The notes under the pieces were generated by a model. It had not been told where the DNA came from, made no database searches, and worked only from the letters and a program-made list of their open reading frames with translations. Shown here in pieces: positions 1 to 8,110 of a stretch of DNA of 64,000 nucleotides; position 1 is the first letter of the stretch; the number at the start of each line of letters is the position of its first letter. The position numbers were made by a program, and so were the translations under genes. The DNA comes from Rhodospirillaceae bacterium (GTDB lineage: Bacteria > Pseudomonadota > Alphaproteobacteria > UBA8366): assembly GCA_002716125.1 (NCBI GenBank), contig PAZH01000010.1:1-64000 (forward strand), written 5' to 3'.

Positions 1-183
1 GGCCGTTCGCCGCGCCAGCGTACCACCCTTTACGGCGACGCACCCGAGGCGCGGCGCGCCCGCTCGTTCGACGCCCCGCCGGTCACGCCGATCGTAGAGA
101 CCCCGCTCAGAAAAAACGGCAGAAATCAGGGACGTGATACACTCGTGCGACCCGGTCTCGACGTGCCGAGCGCCGCCGAATAG
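1..183 (+). CDS. 3' end of an unidentified gene cut by the left edge
   Basis: The first frame is open from the first base to a TAG stop at 181-183, giving about 60 residues that are Arg-, Pro- and Ala-rich and look like a disordered protein tail. The other two forward frames close sooner. No motif is recognisable and no function can be given. It would run in the same direction as the next gene, 46 bp downstream. An open frame of this length at this GC content could also arise by chance, so the call is weak. Confidence 0.3.
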   Translation, partial: GRSPRQRTTLYGDAPEARRARSFDAPPVTPIVETPLRKNGRNQGRDTLVRPGLDVPSAAE

Positions 184-229
184 ACGGATTTGTGCCGGCG
201 CCCCGCCGGACTAAATACGGGAGATTGTC

Positions 230-1174
230 ATGACCGTAGGTATCGGCCTCGGCCTTTCGAACTATACATTTTCCTCCGCCGGCGGATATTGGGACTGGGT
301 CCATATGTGCGACGACGAAGGCGTCGACTCCATCTGGCAGACAGACCGCCTGGTGTCGCGCGAACCGTTTCTCGAATGTATGAGCGCGATGGCGGCCCTC
401 GCCGGTGCCACCAAGAAAGTGAAGTTCGGCATGAATGTCGCGTCTCTCGGCATTCGCGACCCGCTGATCACCGCCAAAGAATGCGCGACGATCGACTATC
501 TGTCGAATGGCCGGCTGCTGCCCGCTTTCGGCCTTGGCAGCAATCGTTCACGCGACTGGATCGCCAGCGGCCGGGCGACTAAAGCCCGCGGTCAACGGAT
601 GAACGAGGCTCTGGAAATCATGACCCGCCTTTGGAGCGAAGAGAAAGTCACTTTCGAAGGCAAACATTTCCAATATACCGACGCGACGATATCGCCGCGC
701 CCGGTTCAAAACCCGCTACCGTGTTGGATTGGCGGCAGCGCGCGCGCCGCTGTCGAGCGGACGGTCAACTACGGCACCGGTTGGCAGGCTTCGTTCCAAT
801 CGCCTGAGGAAGCCGGCAAGGTCGTCGCCGACATCATACAATACGCCAAAGAGCAAGGTAAGCATATGGACCCGGACCATATGGGCATGGGTTTTGGCGT
901 CCGCTTCGGTTCCTGGGACGATCCCATCGTTCAGCAAGCCGCATCGGCCTTCGAGAAGCGCAGCGGTCGCGATCCGAAGACCGGGATGGCGGTGGGCGAC
1001 GCGGAAGACATCCTCGAGATGATCTGGAGCTACATCCCGTACGGTATTTCCAAGTTCATCCTGCGCCCGTTGGGCGACGGGGACGAAGAGATGATGGCGC
1101 AGTCCCGGCGGCTTATCGATGAAGTCCTGCCGCACGCCAAGGTCTTCACCGAACGCCGTAAGTTGGCAAGCTAA
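230..1174 (+). CDS. LLM-class flavin-dependent oxidoreductase
   Basis: A 314-residue protein of the bacterial luciferase-like monooxygenase superfamily (TIM barrel using FMN or F420). Family hallmarks are the N-terminal beta strand GIGLGLSNYTF, a WQTDRL segment where the family usually has an 'aEHh'-like active-site stretch, DYLSNGRLLPAFGLG in the middle, and FEGKHFQY followed by SPRPVQNPLPCWIGG, the usual boundary before the C-terminal part. Length is normal. The ATG at 230 follows GGGAGATTG. It lies 18 bp before a Nudix gene on the same strand. Substrate and cofactor choice cannot be read from the sequence. It is the first of five LLM-family genes in this window, and they are not close copies of one another. 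Confidence 0.9.
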   Translation: MTVGIGLGLSNYTFSSAGGYWDWVHMCDDEGVDSIWQTDRLVSREPFLECMSAMAALAGATKKVKFGMNVASLGIRDPLITAKECATIDYLSNGRLLPAFGLGSNRSRDWIASGRATKARGQRMNEALEIMTRLWSEEKVTFEGKHFQYTDATISPRPVQNPLPCWIGGSARAAVERTVNYGTGWQASFQSPEEAGKVVADIIQYAKEQGKHMDPDHMGMGFGVRFGSWDDPIVQQAASAFEKRSGRDPKTGMAVGDAEDILEMIWSYIPYGISKFILRPLGDGDEEMMAQSRRLIDEVLPHAKVFTERRKLAS

Positions 1175-1192
1175 GGCTGCTTCAAGACACAG

Positions 1193-1618
1193 ATGGCGTC
1201 CCGAAAAAAATTCGTCGCTCAATCGGCGGTCATCCCCTACCGGAACAAAAAGGGACTGGAGATTCTCCTCGTAACCTCCCTCGGCACAGGACGTTGGGTG
1301 CTACCAAAAGGTCATGTCGAGGACGAAATGACGCCGCGTGAATCGGCAATTAAAGAAGCTTTTGAGGAAGCCGGTATCAACGGCAAGGTACCCGACAAGA
1401 AAGTCGGCGATTACGTATACCGCAAAGATGACGAGATAGACGGCACGACCTATAAGGTGGCCGTCTACGCCATGCGTGTGACCTACGAGCTTGATATTTG
1501 GCCGGAAGACAACCAACGGAAACGCGAATGGATGTCAGCAGAAAAAGCGGCGCATTCCGTTGATGAAATAGAACTTCGCCAGCTGATATTGGGTTTTGCC
1601 GAATCTGTAAAAAGGTAG
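1193..1618 (+). CDS. Nudix hydrolase
   Basis: A 141-residue single-domain Nudix protein that should hydrolyse a nucleoside-diphosphate-linked (or diphosphoinositol-type) substrate with divalent metal. The Nudix box begins at PKGHVEDEMTPRES and ends KEAFEEAGI at about residues 38-62. Against the consensus GX5EX7REUXEEXGU the first Glu is Met and the Arg is Lys, while the metal-binding EAFEEAG core is intact. From memory, 'GMT' at that position is common in alphaproteobacterial homologues, so this is probably a subfamily trait rather than decay. The gene follows the LLM gene by 18 bp and may be cotranscribed. It ends one base from the convergent TRIC gene. Confidence 0.88.
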   Translation: MASRKKFVAQSAVIPYRNKKGLEILLVTSLGTGRWVLPKGHVEDEMTPRESAIKEAFEEAGINGKVPDKKVGDYVYRKDDEIDGTTYKVAVYAMRVTYELDIWPEDNQRKREWMSAEKAAHSVDEIELRQLILGFAESVKR

Positions 1619-1619
1619 C

Positions 1620-2288
1620 CTATTCCTCTTCGTCTTCCAACAAGATACCCATCTCTCGCAACTCATTCTCCGAACGCCCGGGCCGCCCTTTATACGCAGG
1701 CAGTGACCAGCCACGATGAAGCGCAAGCGCCCGGATCAGGAAACCGACAACGAACCCTGCGCCTCCCGCGAGCACGACATCGATTCCAAGTTCCACCAGA
1801 ACCACATAAACCAGCGCGCCCATAAGCGCGGCTGTGACATAAATCTCACGCCGCAAGAGAAGCGGTACCTCACCCCCCAACACATCCCGGATAATACCGC
1901 CGAACGTCGCCGACATAACGCCCATGACGACGGCGATTATGGGTGCCGCGTCGAGGCTCAAGGCTTTCCCCGCGCCGAGCACGGCGAAGAGCGCCAATCC
2001 AACCGCGTCGAACCACAAAATGACCCGGAAGCGCGATTGCACTAAATGCGCTAGAAAAAATGTCGCCGCCGACACAACAATGCAGGTGACCGCGTAGCCG
2101 GGTGCCGCAATCCAGAACACGGGTGCATCCAGCAAAACGTCGCGCAGCGAACCGCCGCCGACACCGGTGACGGTCCCGAGCAAAATAAACCCGAAGATAT
2201 CCATCTGCTTTCGGCTTGCCATCAAGGCGCCGGATACAGCAAAGACGGCGACGGCCATATGGTCGGCGATGGAGAGAAGGTCATGCAT
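1620..2288 (-). CDS. TRIC/UPF0126 family membrane protein (cation channel-like)
   Basis: A polytopic inner-membrane protein of about 222 residues built from two related halves, each carrying the UPF0126 signature: GGSLRDVLLDAPVFW in the first and GGIIRDVLGGEVPLLL in the second, with seven hydrophobic segments. Bacterial members form trimeric cation channels related to animal TRIC channels and to YicG. The physiological role in bacteria is unsettled. An ATG at 2288 is preferred to a GTG two codons upstream, because both are equally placed and ATG is the commoner start. The C terminus is acidic (LEDEEE). The gene is divergent from the ureohydrolase and convergent with the Nudix gene. Confidence 0.88.
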   Translation of the reverse strand: MHDLLSIADHMAVAVFAVSGALMASRKQMDIFGFILLGTVTGVGGGSLRDVLLDAPVFWIAAPGYAVTCIVVSAATFFLAHLVQSRFRVILWFDAVGLALFAVLGAGKALSLDAAPIIAVVMGVMSATFGGIIRDVLGGEVPLLLRREIYVTAALMGALVYVVLVELGIDVVLAGGAGFVVGFLIRALALHRGWSLPAYKGRPGRSENELREMGILLEDEEE

Positions 2289-2404
2289 GATCACGATGAA
2301 CTATAAGCAACAGCAGTCGAAATGCACCCCCATCCTAACCCTCGAATTGTTTGCAGTGTCGCGTTACTACTAGTCACAACCTTTTCGTCCGGAGGAAGCG
2401 TTTC

Positions 2405-3361
2405 ATGTCCGAACACGGTTATCAATCGGGCCGCCTGAACTTACCATTCGTCGGCCACTGCACATTTGCGAAAGCCCCGGTCTGCACTGACTTCGAGCGG
2501 CTCGACGCGGATTTTGCCGTGTTGGGCGTGCCAAACGACATGGGGACGCAGTATCGGCCCGGCGCGCGATTTGGACCGCGCGGCATTCGCGAGGCCTCCA
2601 CGCTCTTTTCCTTCGGTCATAGCGGGGCGTACGATTTCGAAGACGATGTCGAGTACCTGCCAGCTTCCGACGTGAAGATCGTCGATGTTGGCGATGCGGA
2701 TATCATCCACACCGACATGGAGCAAAGCCACGCCAATACGGAATACGCGGTGCGGCAGATTTTGGCCGCTGGCGCGACTCCGATCATTCTGGGCGGCGAT
2801 CATTCGATCCACGATCCGGCAATGGCAGCCTATTCGGAACAAGCGCCGCTGCACATCGTGCACTTCGACGCGCATCTAGATTTCGTCGACGAACGCCACG
2901 GCGTGCGGCACGGGCACGGCAACCCGCTCCGCCGGTCTTCCGAAAAGTCTTGGGTGACCGGAATGACGCAGCTCGGCATCCGCAACGTCTCCTCCTCCAA
3001 CCGCGAAGACTACGCATCCGCGCGCGCTGCCGGCTCTAAGATATTTTCGGTCCGAGACGTCAGACGCATGGGACCCGAAGAGACGATCGCGGAGATTGCA
3101 GATTCGCCCCGATACTATGTCACGATCGATATCGATGGCTTCGATCCCTCCATCGCACCCGGCACCGGCACGCCGAGTCACGGCGGGTTCCTATACTACG
3201 AAGTCCTCGAAATCCTGCAGCTATTGGTCAAAAAGGGCGAGATTGTCGGCGTCGACCTCGTCGAAGTCGCCCCGGACTATGACCCAAGCGGCATCACCTC
3301 CATGCTCGCCGCGCAGCTACTGATGAACTTCATGGGCTTCATATTCGAGGCACGTCGATAA
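2405..3361 (+). CDS. agmatinase-family ureohydrolase
   Basis: A 318-residue ureohydrolase that releases urea from agmatine, guanidinobutyrate or a related guanidino compound at a binuclear manganese site. All metal-ligand motifs are present: GGDHS (130-134), DAHLD (155-159) and DIDGFDP (242-248) followed by APGTGTPSHGG. The 'GTGTP' form favours agmatinase or guanidino-acid hydrolase over arginase. The start at 2405 is chosen because GGAGGAAG sits just upstream; a longer frame opening at 2351 lacks a ribosome site and similarity. The substrate cannot be fixed. No polyamine genes are adjacent. Confidence 0.9.
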   Translation: MSEHGYQSGRLNLPFVGHCTFAKAPVCTDFERLDADFAVLGVPNDMGTQYRPGARFGPRGIREASTLFSFGHSGAYDFEDDVEYLPASDVKIVDVGDADIIHTDMEQSHANTEYAVRQILAAGATPIILGGDHSIHDPAMAAYSEQAPLHIVHFDAHLDFVDERHGVRHGHGNPLRRSSEKSWVTGMTQLGIRNVSSSNREDYASARAAGSKIFSVRDVRRMGPEETIAEIADSPRYYVTIDIDGFDPSIAPGTGTPSHGGFLYYEVLEILQLLVKKGEIVGVDLVEVAPDYDPSGITSMLAAQLLMNFMGFIFEARR

Positions 3362-3363
3362 GC

Positions 3364-4239
3364 TTACGCGTTGAGTTTCGCATCCACTTCCGGATCGAGC
3401 ATCTCGCTGACGTAGCGATCGCCGAATCCGGCGTCGTTGACAGCTTCGAGCGAATCCAGGACACCCTCGACGAGGGTGGGCTTACGGCCCAAACTCTCTG
3501 CGAACTCCGCAAAATAGCGAATGTCTTTCCAAGAATTGGCGAGCGTGAATTCGTGCCCGCGATAGTCGCCTTCGAGCGCCGGCGTGATCATTTTCTCGAA
3601 CGTCCCGGACTTAGCGGCACCGCCCGACATGGCGGCATGCAGTTTTGTCCAGTCGACACCTGCCTGCCGCGCAACACTGTAGGAAAGCGCGAGAAGCTGG
3701 CCCGTCGCCTGCGTGACGAAGTTGTTCATTAGCTTCGCGGTATGTCCCATCCCGGTCGGCCCAAAATGCAGAACGGTCGCGCTGTAGGATTGAATCAAGG
3801 GCTCGACCTGGCGAAACACCTCGTCCGCTGCGCCAACCAAACTCGTGAGTTGTCCCAACTCGGCTTTTTCCGGATTGGCGGTGATGGGCGCGTCAACGAA
3901 ATCGACACCGCGTTCCTTCAGTTCTTCTTGCAACGCAGCCGTCGATTGGGGGCGCGCCGTTGTCGCATCGACGATGATTTGCCCTGCGCGTAAATCAGGT
4001 TTCAATTCGGCCACAACAGCTTCCACCACACTCGAATCGCTCAGGCAGAAAAAGATAACGTCGCTCGCCGCCGACAGTTCGGCCAATGTTTGGGATTCCA
4101 TAGCGCCCAGGCCGACCAAATCATCGACCGGCGCTCGATTACGATGGGCAATAACCGTGAGGTCGTTGCCGGCCTTCATGAGATTTTTCGCCATGCCATG
4201 CCCCATCAGCCCGACACCGACAAATCCGACTTTGGTCAT
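3364..4239 (-). CDS. 3-hydroxyisobutyrate dehydrogenase-like NAD(P)-dependent oxidoreductase
   Basis: A 291-residue beta-hydroxyacid dehydrogenase. The N-terminal dinucleotide fold is GFVGVGLMGHGMAKNL at residues 4-19. The substrate segment FVDAPITANPEKAELG takes the place of the usual 'DAPVSGG' motif, so the substrate is probably not plain hydroxyisobutyrate. The catalytic-lysine motif is GPTGMGHTAKLMNN. The start at 4239 gives the Rossmann fold at its normal position. An upstream in-frame extension to 4611 overlaps the divergent LLM gene and is low-complexity. The stop lies 2 bp from the convergent ureohydrolase stop. Related family roles include tartronate-semialdehyde, succinic-semialdehyde and glyoxylate reduction. 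Confidence 0.85.
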   Translation of the reverse strand: MTKVGFVGVGLMGHGMAKNLMKAGNDLTVIAHRNRAPVDDLVGLGAMESQTLAELSAASDVIFFCLSDSSVVEAVVAELKPDLRAGQIIVDATTARPQSTAALQEELKERGVDFVDAPITANPEKAELGQLTSLVGAADEVFRQVEPLIQSYSATVLHFGPTGMGHTAKLMNNFVTQATGQLLALSYSVARQAGVDWTKLHAAMSGGAAKSGTFEKMITPALEGDYRGHEFTLANSWKDIRYFAEFAESLGRKPTLVEGVLDSLEAVNDAGFGDRYVSEMLDPEVDAKLNA

Positions 4240-4308
4240 TACCCTCACCCTTTCCAATTCGCGATCTATCATAGATGTAGAAATCACACGACTGGAGGTG
4301 AATGACCA

Positions 4309-5163
4309 ATGGATGTCGGAATCGTAATGCCTTGCTCGGCGATCACCCCGCCGGATTTGATCGCGGAAACGGCGAAGGCCATTGAAGAACGCGGCTTCGC
4401 GTCGATCTGGGCACCTGAACACGTCATCTTTTTCGAAGAGTACCAGTCGAAGTATCCATACGCGGATCATGGGAAGCTGCTCGGTTTCGATCACGGTATG
4501 ATGGAGCCGTGGACGACCTTGAGCTTCGTCGCGTCCAACACAAGGCGCGTGAAGCTCGGCTCCAGCATCTGTCTCGTGCCGCAGCGCAATCCGGTCTATA
4601 CCGCCAAACAAATCGCCGATGTCGATTTTCTCTCAAATGGGCGGGTCATCTTTGGGGTTGGTGCCGGCTGGCTCAAGGAAGAGTTCGACGCCCTCCAAGT
4701 TCCTTTTGAGCGCCGCGGTGCACGCACCAGCGATTATATTAAGGTCATGCAGGCGCTTTGGACGATGGAGAAACCGTCTTACGAGGGCGAATTCTATAAG
4801 CTCCCCGCTTGCACCCAGAGCCCAAAACCCGTCCAGAAGCCGCATCCGCCGATATTCTTCGGTGGAGAAAGCCGGCCGGCACTCCGGCGGGTCGCTCAAC
4901 TCGGGCAAGGTTGGATGGGCGCAAGCCTCATGCCGGAAGATCTGCCCGAGAAACTTACGCTGTTAGATGAATTGCTGGCCGAGGCGGGACGGCGCCGCGC
5001 GGATATCGAGATATACACACTGCCGAACCAAGCGCCGAAAGCGGACCTTTTTCCCCGCTACGAGGACCTTGGCGTCAAACAAGTCATTCATCTCGTACCG
5101 ATGAAGAATATTGATGACGTCCGACAACGCCTCGACACAATGGCGAAAATGGCCTTCGGATAG
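4309..5163 (+). CDS. LLM-class F420-dependent-type oxidoreductase
   Basis: A 284-residue LLM-superfamily TIM barrel. Key segments are WAPEHVIFF near residue 35, the strand VKLGSSICLVPQRNP, DFLSNGRVIFGVGAGWLKEEF and PKPVQKPHPPIFFGG. The 'GVGAGWLKEEFDALQVPFERRG' type of sequence is characteristic of the subfamily usually annotated as putative F420-dependent, although alphaproteobacterial members may use FMN. The gene is divergent from the dehydrogenase at 4239 with 69 bp between. The C terminus DDVRQRLDTMAKMAFG is complete. The substrate is unknown. Confidence 0.88.
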   Translation: MDVGIVMPCSAITPPDLIAETAKAIEERGFASIWAPEHVIFFEEYQSKYPYADHGKLLGFDHGMMEPWTTLSFVASNTRRVKLGSSICLVPQRNPVYTAKQIADVDFLSNGRVIFGVGAGWLKEEFDALQVPFERRGARTSDYIKVMQALWTMEKPSYEGEFYKLPACTQSPKPVQKPHPPIFFGGESRPALRRVAQLGQGWMGASLMPEDLPEKLTLLDELLAEAGRRRADIEIYTLPNQAPKADLFPRYEDLGVKQVIHLVPMKNIDDVRQRLDTMAKMAFG

Positions 5164-5241
5164 ACCTGCCTGACGCTAAATTTCATGCCCACTTAAGGTC
5201 GCATAGACGTCATGAAGCGAAAAAATACAACATATGGTATA

Positions 5242-5318
5242 TCTGTGGAAGATTTTTCCCCAAAGTGAAATAAACCCCTATTTTTAATCAATAAACCCAT
5301 GTCATAGTTTTCCACAGA
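5242..5318. repeat. inverted TCTGTGGAA/TTCCACAGA pair around an AT-rich core
   Basis: TCTGTGGAA at 5242-5250 is repeated in inverted orientation as TTCCACAGA at 5310-5318. The roughly 60 bp between them are far more AT-rich than the surrounding sequence. TTTTCCACA at 5308-5316 differs by one base from the DnaA-box consensus TTATCCACA, and the left arm reads TCTTCCACA on the other strand. The pair sits just upstream of the small gene at 5345, so it could be a DnaA-responsive or other regulator-binding promoter. No replication genes are nearby, so an origin is not claimed. Confidence 0.4.
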
Positions 5319-5344
5319 CGACGATTTATTAGGGGAATTGTCAT

Positions 5345-5515
5345 ATGTTTAGCGTTCTATGTTCCGCAGGACTCCACCTGTGGTACTTCTATGAAGAGTC
5401 CGACCTCACGGAGAACATCCGCGTGTACAAGAAGTGTGAACGTTGCGGAAAAAAGGTTGAGGTGAAAGAACGGCGCAGCGAAGCGCGCAACAAAAGCAAA
5501 CAAGAAGCAGCCTGA
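5345..5515 (+). CDS. small zinc-ribbon-like protein (56 residues)
   Basis: ATG at 5345 follows AGGGGAATTG with good ribosome-site spacing, and the frame runs to TGA at 5513-5515. The product has Cys6-x4-His11-x-Trp13, then CERCGKK at residues 31-37, then a highly charged Lys/Arg/Glu tail. The Cx4HxW plus CxxCG arrangement recalls DUF1660-type small phage and bacterial zinc-ribbon proteins. Cys/His spacing fits a single zinc site. It fills the only real gap between the LLM genes on either side. It may bind nucleic acid or a protein partner; the function is unknown. Confidence 0.65.
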   Translation: MFSVLCSAGLHLWYFYEESDLTENIRVYKKCERCGKKVEVKERRSEARNKSKQEAA

Positions 5516-5535
5516 TCGCACGCGGATGAGTGCCA

Positions 5536-6564
5536 CTAAAGGCCGCTTTTAACTTTCGGTGCGACTTCCGCGGCGAACAACCGCATACAATCTAATGTGG
5601 CTTCTTGCGGCATGCCGGCCCAATCCATGCTCATGATAAGGTGATTGGTTCCGACTTTGCGGTGCAGATCGATGATCTGCTCTGCTACCTCGTCGGGCGA
5701 GCCCAGCAAGAACCGATCTCCAATGAGTTCGTCGAAGGCCTGGTCGAGTTTACTGTCGTCATCCGGCAGTTCGTCGCTCTGACCCCAATCGGTATAATTC
5801 TCGTATTTGCCGGCAAGGTACGGGCCGCACAATCGAAGCGCTTCGGCCTTTGTCGGCGCCACAAACACTTCGCGCCGCATTGGCAGTTCGTCCGGAAACG
5901 GCTTATCCGCCGCATCAAGCGCCCGTTTATAGATTTCCATCTGCCGAATGACCGTGGAGATTTCGTTGTGCGGGTTGATATACCAACAGTCACCCATGCG
6001 GGCCGCCCGCTCGATTGCTGGATCGGCATTGGCGCCAATCCAAATTGGCGGATGCGGGTTTTGAAGCGGCTTCGGGAGGCAGGTCGCACCGTCGAGTTCA
6101 AAATGCGAACCGACCATATCGACGGAGTCCTCTGTCCAAAGACGTTTTATCGCAATTAAGTTCTCTTCGAACCGCTTCGCGCGCTCGCGTCGATTTGTAC
6201 CGAAAGCCTTTAACTCGACTTCTCGATACCCCAAGGCTGCGCCAACGATGAGCTTACCGCCGCACATGACGTCGATTGTCGCGAGCTGCTCAGCTATATC
6301 GAGCGGTTTGTGAAGCGAAAGCAGAATAATTCCGGCATTCAAACGAAGGTTCGGCGCTTCTGCCGAAAGACGGGCGAGAATTGGGAATTGCTGGAACGCC
6401 TGGTAAGGGGCTGTGCTGTAATGGGACGTTTTTGTGAGTGAATCGTAACCGAGTTCGTCCGCCAACCGCACCACCTGCAGCAGGTCTTCGAATTTCTGCG
6501 TGATGTCCGCTTCCATCGGATATTGGGTGCGCAACGCCAAACCGAATTGAAATGTCTTCGCCAT
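5536..6564 (-). CDS. LLM-class flavin-dependent oxidoreductase
   Basis: A 342-residue luciferase-like monooxygenase family protein. Typical segments are LADELGYDSL with TKTSHYS in the active-site loop, LNAGIILLSLHKPLDIAEQLATID, GGKLIVGAALGYREVELKAFG and PKPLQNPHPPIWIGANADPAIERAARMGD. The ATG at 6564 follows an AAGGAGGCAG-like ribosome site. It is convergent with the small zinc-ribbon gene and 19 bp downstream of a secreted phosphoesterase gene on the same strand. Nothing nearby names the substrate. Confidence 0.88.
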   Translation of the reverse strand: MAKTFQFGLALRTQYPMEADITQKFEDLLQVVRLADELGYDSLTKTSHYSTAPYQAFQQFPILARLSAEAPNLRLNAGIILLSLHKPLDIAEQLATIDVMCGGKLIVGAALGYREVELKAFGTNRRERAKRFEENLIAIKRLWTEDSVDMVGSHFELDGATCLPKPLQNPHPPIWIGANADPAIERAARMGDCWYINPHNEISTVIRQMEIYKRALDAADKPFPDELPMRREVFVAPTKAEALRLCGPYLAGKYENYTDWGQSDELPDDDSKLDQAFDELIGDRFLLGSPDEVAEQIIDLHRKVGTNHLIMSMDWAGMPQEATLDCMRLFAAEVAPKVKSGL

Positions 6565-6583
6565 TACCCTGCCTCCTTAATCG

Positions 6584-7561
6584 CTAGCACTCACTATTCA
6601 ACAAGCTATCGTTCAATAGCCTGCGAAACCGGAACGGTTGCTCTTCGTTGTCCGCACGCACTTCAACCACGGTGGCATCGAACGTATAGTCTCCCGCCCC
6701 ATTCAATCGCCACAAATTTGGCGCCTTGCTTCCACCGAACGCCCGGTCGACACAGTAGTCTCTGGTGTCCCCGTGGATCAAAAGTACAGGTTTGTCCAAC
6801 TCGGCACTGCGCCGCGCCAATATTTTCTTTACCGCTAGAAATCCGTCACACCGATCCGGGTTATCGGCCGTGCACGGCTCTTTCCATCTAACTTTAGTCG
6901 GATCCGCCTGCATCGCTACGACAAGCGCCCCGATCGAATCGTCCTTGGCTTGCTGGAAACTATGCTTAAGCCACGCAGCATTCGCGGTGTCTCGAGCCCA
7001 CACCGCGGTCATCGCAGTCCAAAAATCATCCTGCTTCACTTCGACCCGACCATTGTTTGTGCCCACAACGTGTACGGTCGCGAATTGAACGCCGCGATAT
7101 TGCCACGTGGCATTCTCGGGATATCCCATTTGCCGCTGCACCTGCATTTTCTCTGCAACCGCCAGGGGCTTCGAATAGAAAACGTCGCGGAGTTTGGCCA
7201 AACGCGCTAACTCGGAGATCGGCGGATCGAGCTTTTTTCGGTCGCAATCGGTCCAATCATTATCGCCCGGCGTGAAAAACACGCGTCCCGGCAACAAACT
7301 CATGATCTGATTATAAGCGGCCTGTAACTCCGTGTCGTTACAATCGTCTCCGCCGCTCTTGAAGTCGCCGTAATGAATGACGAACGGAAATCCCCCAACG
7401 TAGATCTTCGGCTTAATTTCCGCTTCCAAGTCTTTCGCTTGCGAATTTGTGTAAGGTAAATCTCCAAGCGCGACGAAGCGCACGGTGTCGTCTGCGCGCG
7501 CGAATATCGAAACAACAGACAAGAGAATGGCGATACCGCCCGCGATTGCAATTCTGCCCAT
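6584..7561 (-). CDS. secreted calcineurin-like metallophosphoesterase
   Basis: A 325-residue protein with an N-terminal signal peptide (about residues 1-24, ending near FARAD) and a metallophosphoesterase core: VALGDLPY, then HYGDFKSGGDDC, then TPGDNDWTDC. The usual GNHD motif is thus GDND, as in many periplasmic members. Later His residues fall in LLIHGDTRDYC. It should act in the periplasm on a phosphoester. The ATG at 7561 places the signal peptide at the N terminus; an upstream extension to 7807 overlaps the divergent flavodoxin-like gene and is not convincing. The C terminus ends in Cys. Confidence 0.82.
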   Translation of the reverse strand: MGRIAIAGGIAILLSVVSIFARADDTVRFVALGDLPYTNSQAKDLEAEIKPKIYVGGFPFVIHYGDFKSGGDDCNDTELQAAYNQIMSLLPGRVFFTPGDNDWTDCDRKKLDPPISELARLAKLRDVFYSKPLAVAEKMQVQRQMGYPENATWQYRGVQFATVHVVGTNNGRVEVKQDDFWTAMTAVWARDTANAAWLKHSFQQAKDDSIGALVVAMQADPTKVRWKEPCTADNPDRCDGFLAVKKILARRSAELDKPVLLIHGDTRDYCVDRAFGGSKAPNLWRLNGAGDYTFDATVVEVRADNEEQPFRFRRLLNDSLLNSEC

Positions 7562-7634
7562 TCCCGTCACGCCTGCCCCATTTCCTTCCACGACTTGCCT
7601 TTGTTCTAAGCTTGGCCGACCATATCTACCAGCC

Positions 7635-8102
7635 ATGTCCGAAAAAAGACTTCTTATTGTCGCGCATGCTCCTTCACCGAACACGCAGCGACTCCTCGAT
7701 TCAGTCATCACCGGTGCCACGAGCCCCGATATCGCCGGCGTCGATATCATTGCCAAAAGACCATTCGACGCCACCGCCGAAGACGTGATGCAGGCGCAGG
7801 CAATCATCTTGGGGACGACGGAAAACCTCGGCTATATGAGCGGTGCGTTAAAGGACTTCTTCGACCGGATTTATTATCCGTGCTTGGAAGAGAAACAAGG
7901 CACGCCTTACGCTCTCTATATCCGGGCAGGTCATGACGGAACGGGAACACGGCGTGGCGTTGAGACGATCGTTACAGGATTGCGTTGGAAGGCGGTACAG
8001 GAGCCGTTGATTATGCGTGGCGATTGGCAAGAGTCCTTCGTTGAGCCTTGCGAGGAGCTCGGCATGGCGATGGCGGCGGGTCTCGAAGCCGGGATTATTT
8101 AG
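7635..8102 (+). CDS. flavodoxin-like NAD(P)H-dependent oxidoreductase
   Basis: A 155-residue flavodoxin-fold protein. The N-terminal strand and phosphate loop is LLIVAHAPSPNTQRLLDSV, then QAIILGTTENLGYMSGALKDFFDRIYYPC, the family flavin-binding segment, and a late YIRAGHDGTGTRRGVETI. It resembles short NADPH-dependent FMN reductases. It begins 73 bp from the divergent phosphoesterase and ends 8 bp before an acyl-CoA synthetase gene, with which it probably forms an operon. The ATG at 7635 gives a normal domain start; the upstream frame extension lies in the divergent gene. Confidence 0.82.
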   Translation: MSEKRLLIVAHAPSPNTQRLLDSVITGATSPDIAGVDIIAKRPFDATAEDVMQAQAIILGTTENLGYMSGALKDFFDRIYYPCLEEKQGTPYALYIRAGHDGTGTRRGVETIVTGLRWKAVQEPLIMRGDWQESFVEPCEELGMAMAAGLEAGII

Positions 8103-8110
8103 GGAGGGGG

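Noticed and set aside
5242-5318. Chromosomal or plasmid replication origin
   Set aside because: Only one near-consensus DnaA box and one weak one, and no dnaA, parAB, repABC, gidA or hemE-type neighbours.
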